From Rhodovulum marinum (GTDB lineage: Bacteria > Pseudomonadota > Alphaproteobacteria > Rhodobacterales > Rhodobacteraceae), in contig NZ_SLXP01000013.1 of assembly GCF_004343075.1 (NCBI RefSeq), positions 27,306-91,305 of the forward strand: 64,000 nucleotides of DNA, given 5' to 3'. The stretch's first letter is position 1; the number at the start of each line of letters is the position of its first letter. This document shows positions 63,054 to 64,000 of this stretch, one piece after another. Made by a program: the position numbers and the translations under genes. The notes below the pieces were generated by a model. The model worked only from the letters and a program-made list of their open reading frames with translations, was not told the origin of the DNA and ran no database searches.

Positions 63054-63282
63054 GCTTGCCCCCCTCGCGAACACTGCGCAGGATCAATCTTGCCATGAAC
63101 AAAGCGGACCGGCGAGGGTCTATGTGATCATCCGGTATGGAACAACTAGTTTCAAAAATAGGACGTTTCAGGGGAGCAGATCAGTCCTGACAGAGGGGGA
63201 CCCCCGACCTTCCACCGTGTTGACACGCGCCGCCCGCTGTCGCATCGCGATCCCGGCGGCATTTGCTAAAGGGATTTCGACA

Positions 63283-64000
63283 TGAAGATTGCGATGGTCG
63301 GGACGGGCTATGTCGGGCTGGTCTCCGGTGTGTGTTTCTCGGACTTCGGCCACGAGGTGGTCTGCGTGGACAAGGACCCGCGCAAGCTGGACATGCTGGA
63401 GCGCGGCGAGGTGCCGATCTACGAGCCGGGCCTCGATGACGTGATGGCGCGCAACGTGGCGGCCGGGCGGCTGTCCTTTACCGGCGACCTGGCCGCCGCG
63501 GTCGACGGGGCCGACGCGGTGTTCATCGCGGTCGGCACGCCCACGCGGCGCGGCGACGGCCATGCCGACCTGACCTATGTGATGGCCGCCGCCGAGGAGA
63601 TCGGCCGCGCGCTGACCGGCTATTGCGTGGTGGTGACGAAATCGACGGTGCCCGTCGGCACCAATCGCCAGGTTGCGGCGGCCGTGCGCGGGGCCAACCC
63701 GGCGGCCGAGTTCGACGTCGCGTCGAACCCCGAATTCCTGCGCGAGGGGGCCGCGATCGACGATTTCATGCGGCCCGACCGGGTGGTGGTGGGTGTCGAG
63801 TCCGACCGCGCGCGCGCGGTGATGGCCGATATCTACCGCCCGCTGTTCCTGCGCGAATTCCCCATCGTCTACACCGACCTCGAATCGGCCGAGATGATCA
63901 AGTACGCCGCCAACGCCTTTCTCGCGACCAAGATCACCTTCATCAACGAAATGGCGATGCTGTGCGAAAAGGTCGGCGCCGACATCAAGGCGGTGTCCAA
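63283..64000 (+). CDS. ugd: UDP-glucose/GDP-mannose dehydrogenase family (3' end outside window)
   Basis: The visible 239 residues start MKIAMVGTGYVGLVSGVCFS, the NAD-binding Rossmann motif. They include AVGTPTRRGDGHADL, KSTVPVGTNRQV, ASNPEFLREGAAIDDFMRPD and MIKYAANAFLATKITFINEM (catalytic Lys region). The family oxidises UDP-glucose to UDP-glucuronate or GDP-mannose likewise; UDP-glucose is the likelier choice because a UDP-glucuronate decarboxylase gene lies 3.3 kb upstream. A TTGACA box near 63220 may be its promoter. The catalytic Cys lies beyond the window. Confidence 0.95.

Noticed and set aside
1..64000. CRISPR array or cas genes
   Set aside because: No regularly spaced repeats with unique spacers and no Cas-like proteins were seen; the iterons and the 42-bp repeats are too few and of other kinds.

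Overview
The window looks like the chromosome of a marine-type alphaproteobacterium of the Rhodobacterales (Roseobacter/Rhodobacter group). The main evidence is the housekeeping block yacG - RNase E/G - maf - infA and UPF0262 - hisD - DUF2948 - murA in the order I know from that group. High GC content, a VPLPA-CTERM protein and a RepA (RPA-type) replicon remnant fit the same picture. The species cannot be named from sequence alone.

Layout. (1) 1-11,390 is accessory DNA that ends at the 3' end of tRNA-Phe. It holds a 5'-truncated OLD-like ATPase, an IS3 remnant, a complete HlyD / RbbA-type ABC / ABC-2 permease efflux operon, a plasmid-type replication initiator with iterons in its 3' end, broken conjugation genes (DUF2840, lytic transglycosylase), an AlpA-like regulator, a tyrosine integrase and a truncated antitoxin. 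(2) 11,389-20,437 is core chromosome: tRNA-Phe, a long leftward series of overlapping genes (yacG to the nitrilase/GNAT/NTF2/phosphatase/hisD genes), a monohaem cytochrome c, DUF2948, murA, a 50-residue conserved-looking protein, and tRNA-Thr. (3) 20,438-23,700, next to tRNA-Thr, is a decayed defence-like operon: the frameshifted C-terminal part of an adenine-methylase-like protein, a CBS + HEPN-like protein and an HNH endonuclease. (4) 24,224 to the right edge is a large exopolysaccharide (EPS) locus.

The EPS locus has a conserved left half and a mosaic right half. The left half has the initiating sugar-phosphate transferase, a VPLPA-CTERM protein, the Wza-type export lipoprotein, a Wzy/ligase, the Wzc-type tyrosine autokinase with a PPP-family phosphatase, and a PqqD-HprK fusion kinase with a nucleotidyltransferase-like protein and a small secreted acidic peptide. 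It also has a NusG/RfaH-like factor, GDP-fucose synthesis (gmd, fcl), a GT2 and the EPS-associated MarR-type regulator. The right half (41.6-64 kb) has an ABC flippase, many glycosyltransferases, sulfotransferases, acyltransferases, a second Wzy-like protein, UDP-xylose synthase and the start of a UDP-sugar dehydrogenase. It is cut up by IS5, IS110, IS21, IS256, IS3 and IS481 remnants and by several pseudogenes, so the polysaccharide structure has probably changed recently.

The most interesting signals are: a perfect 16-bp palindrome, CGTTCA-N4-TGAACG, found three times, each about 90-125 bp before the start of an EPS transcription unit (including that of the MarR-type regulator); and the small peptide / nucleotidyltransferase / PqqD-HprK operon, which looks like a peptide-modification system inside an EPS locus.
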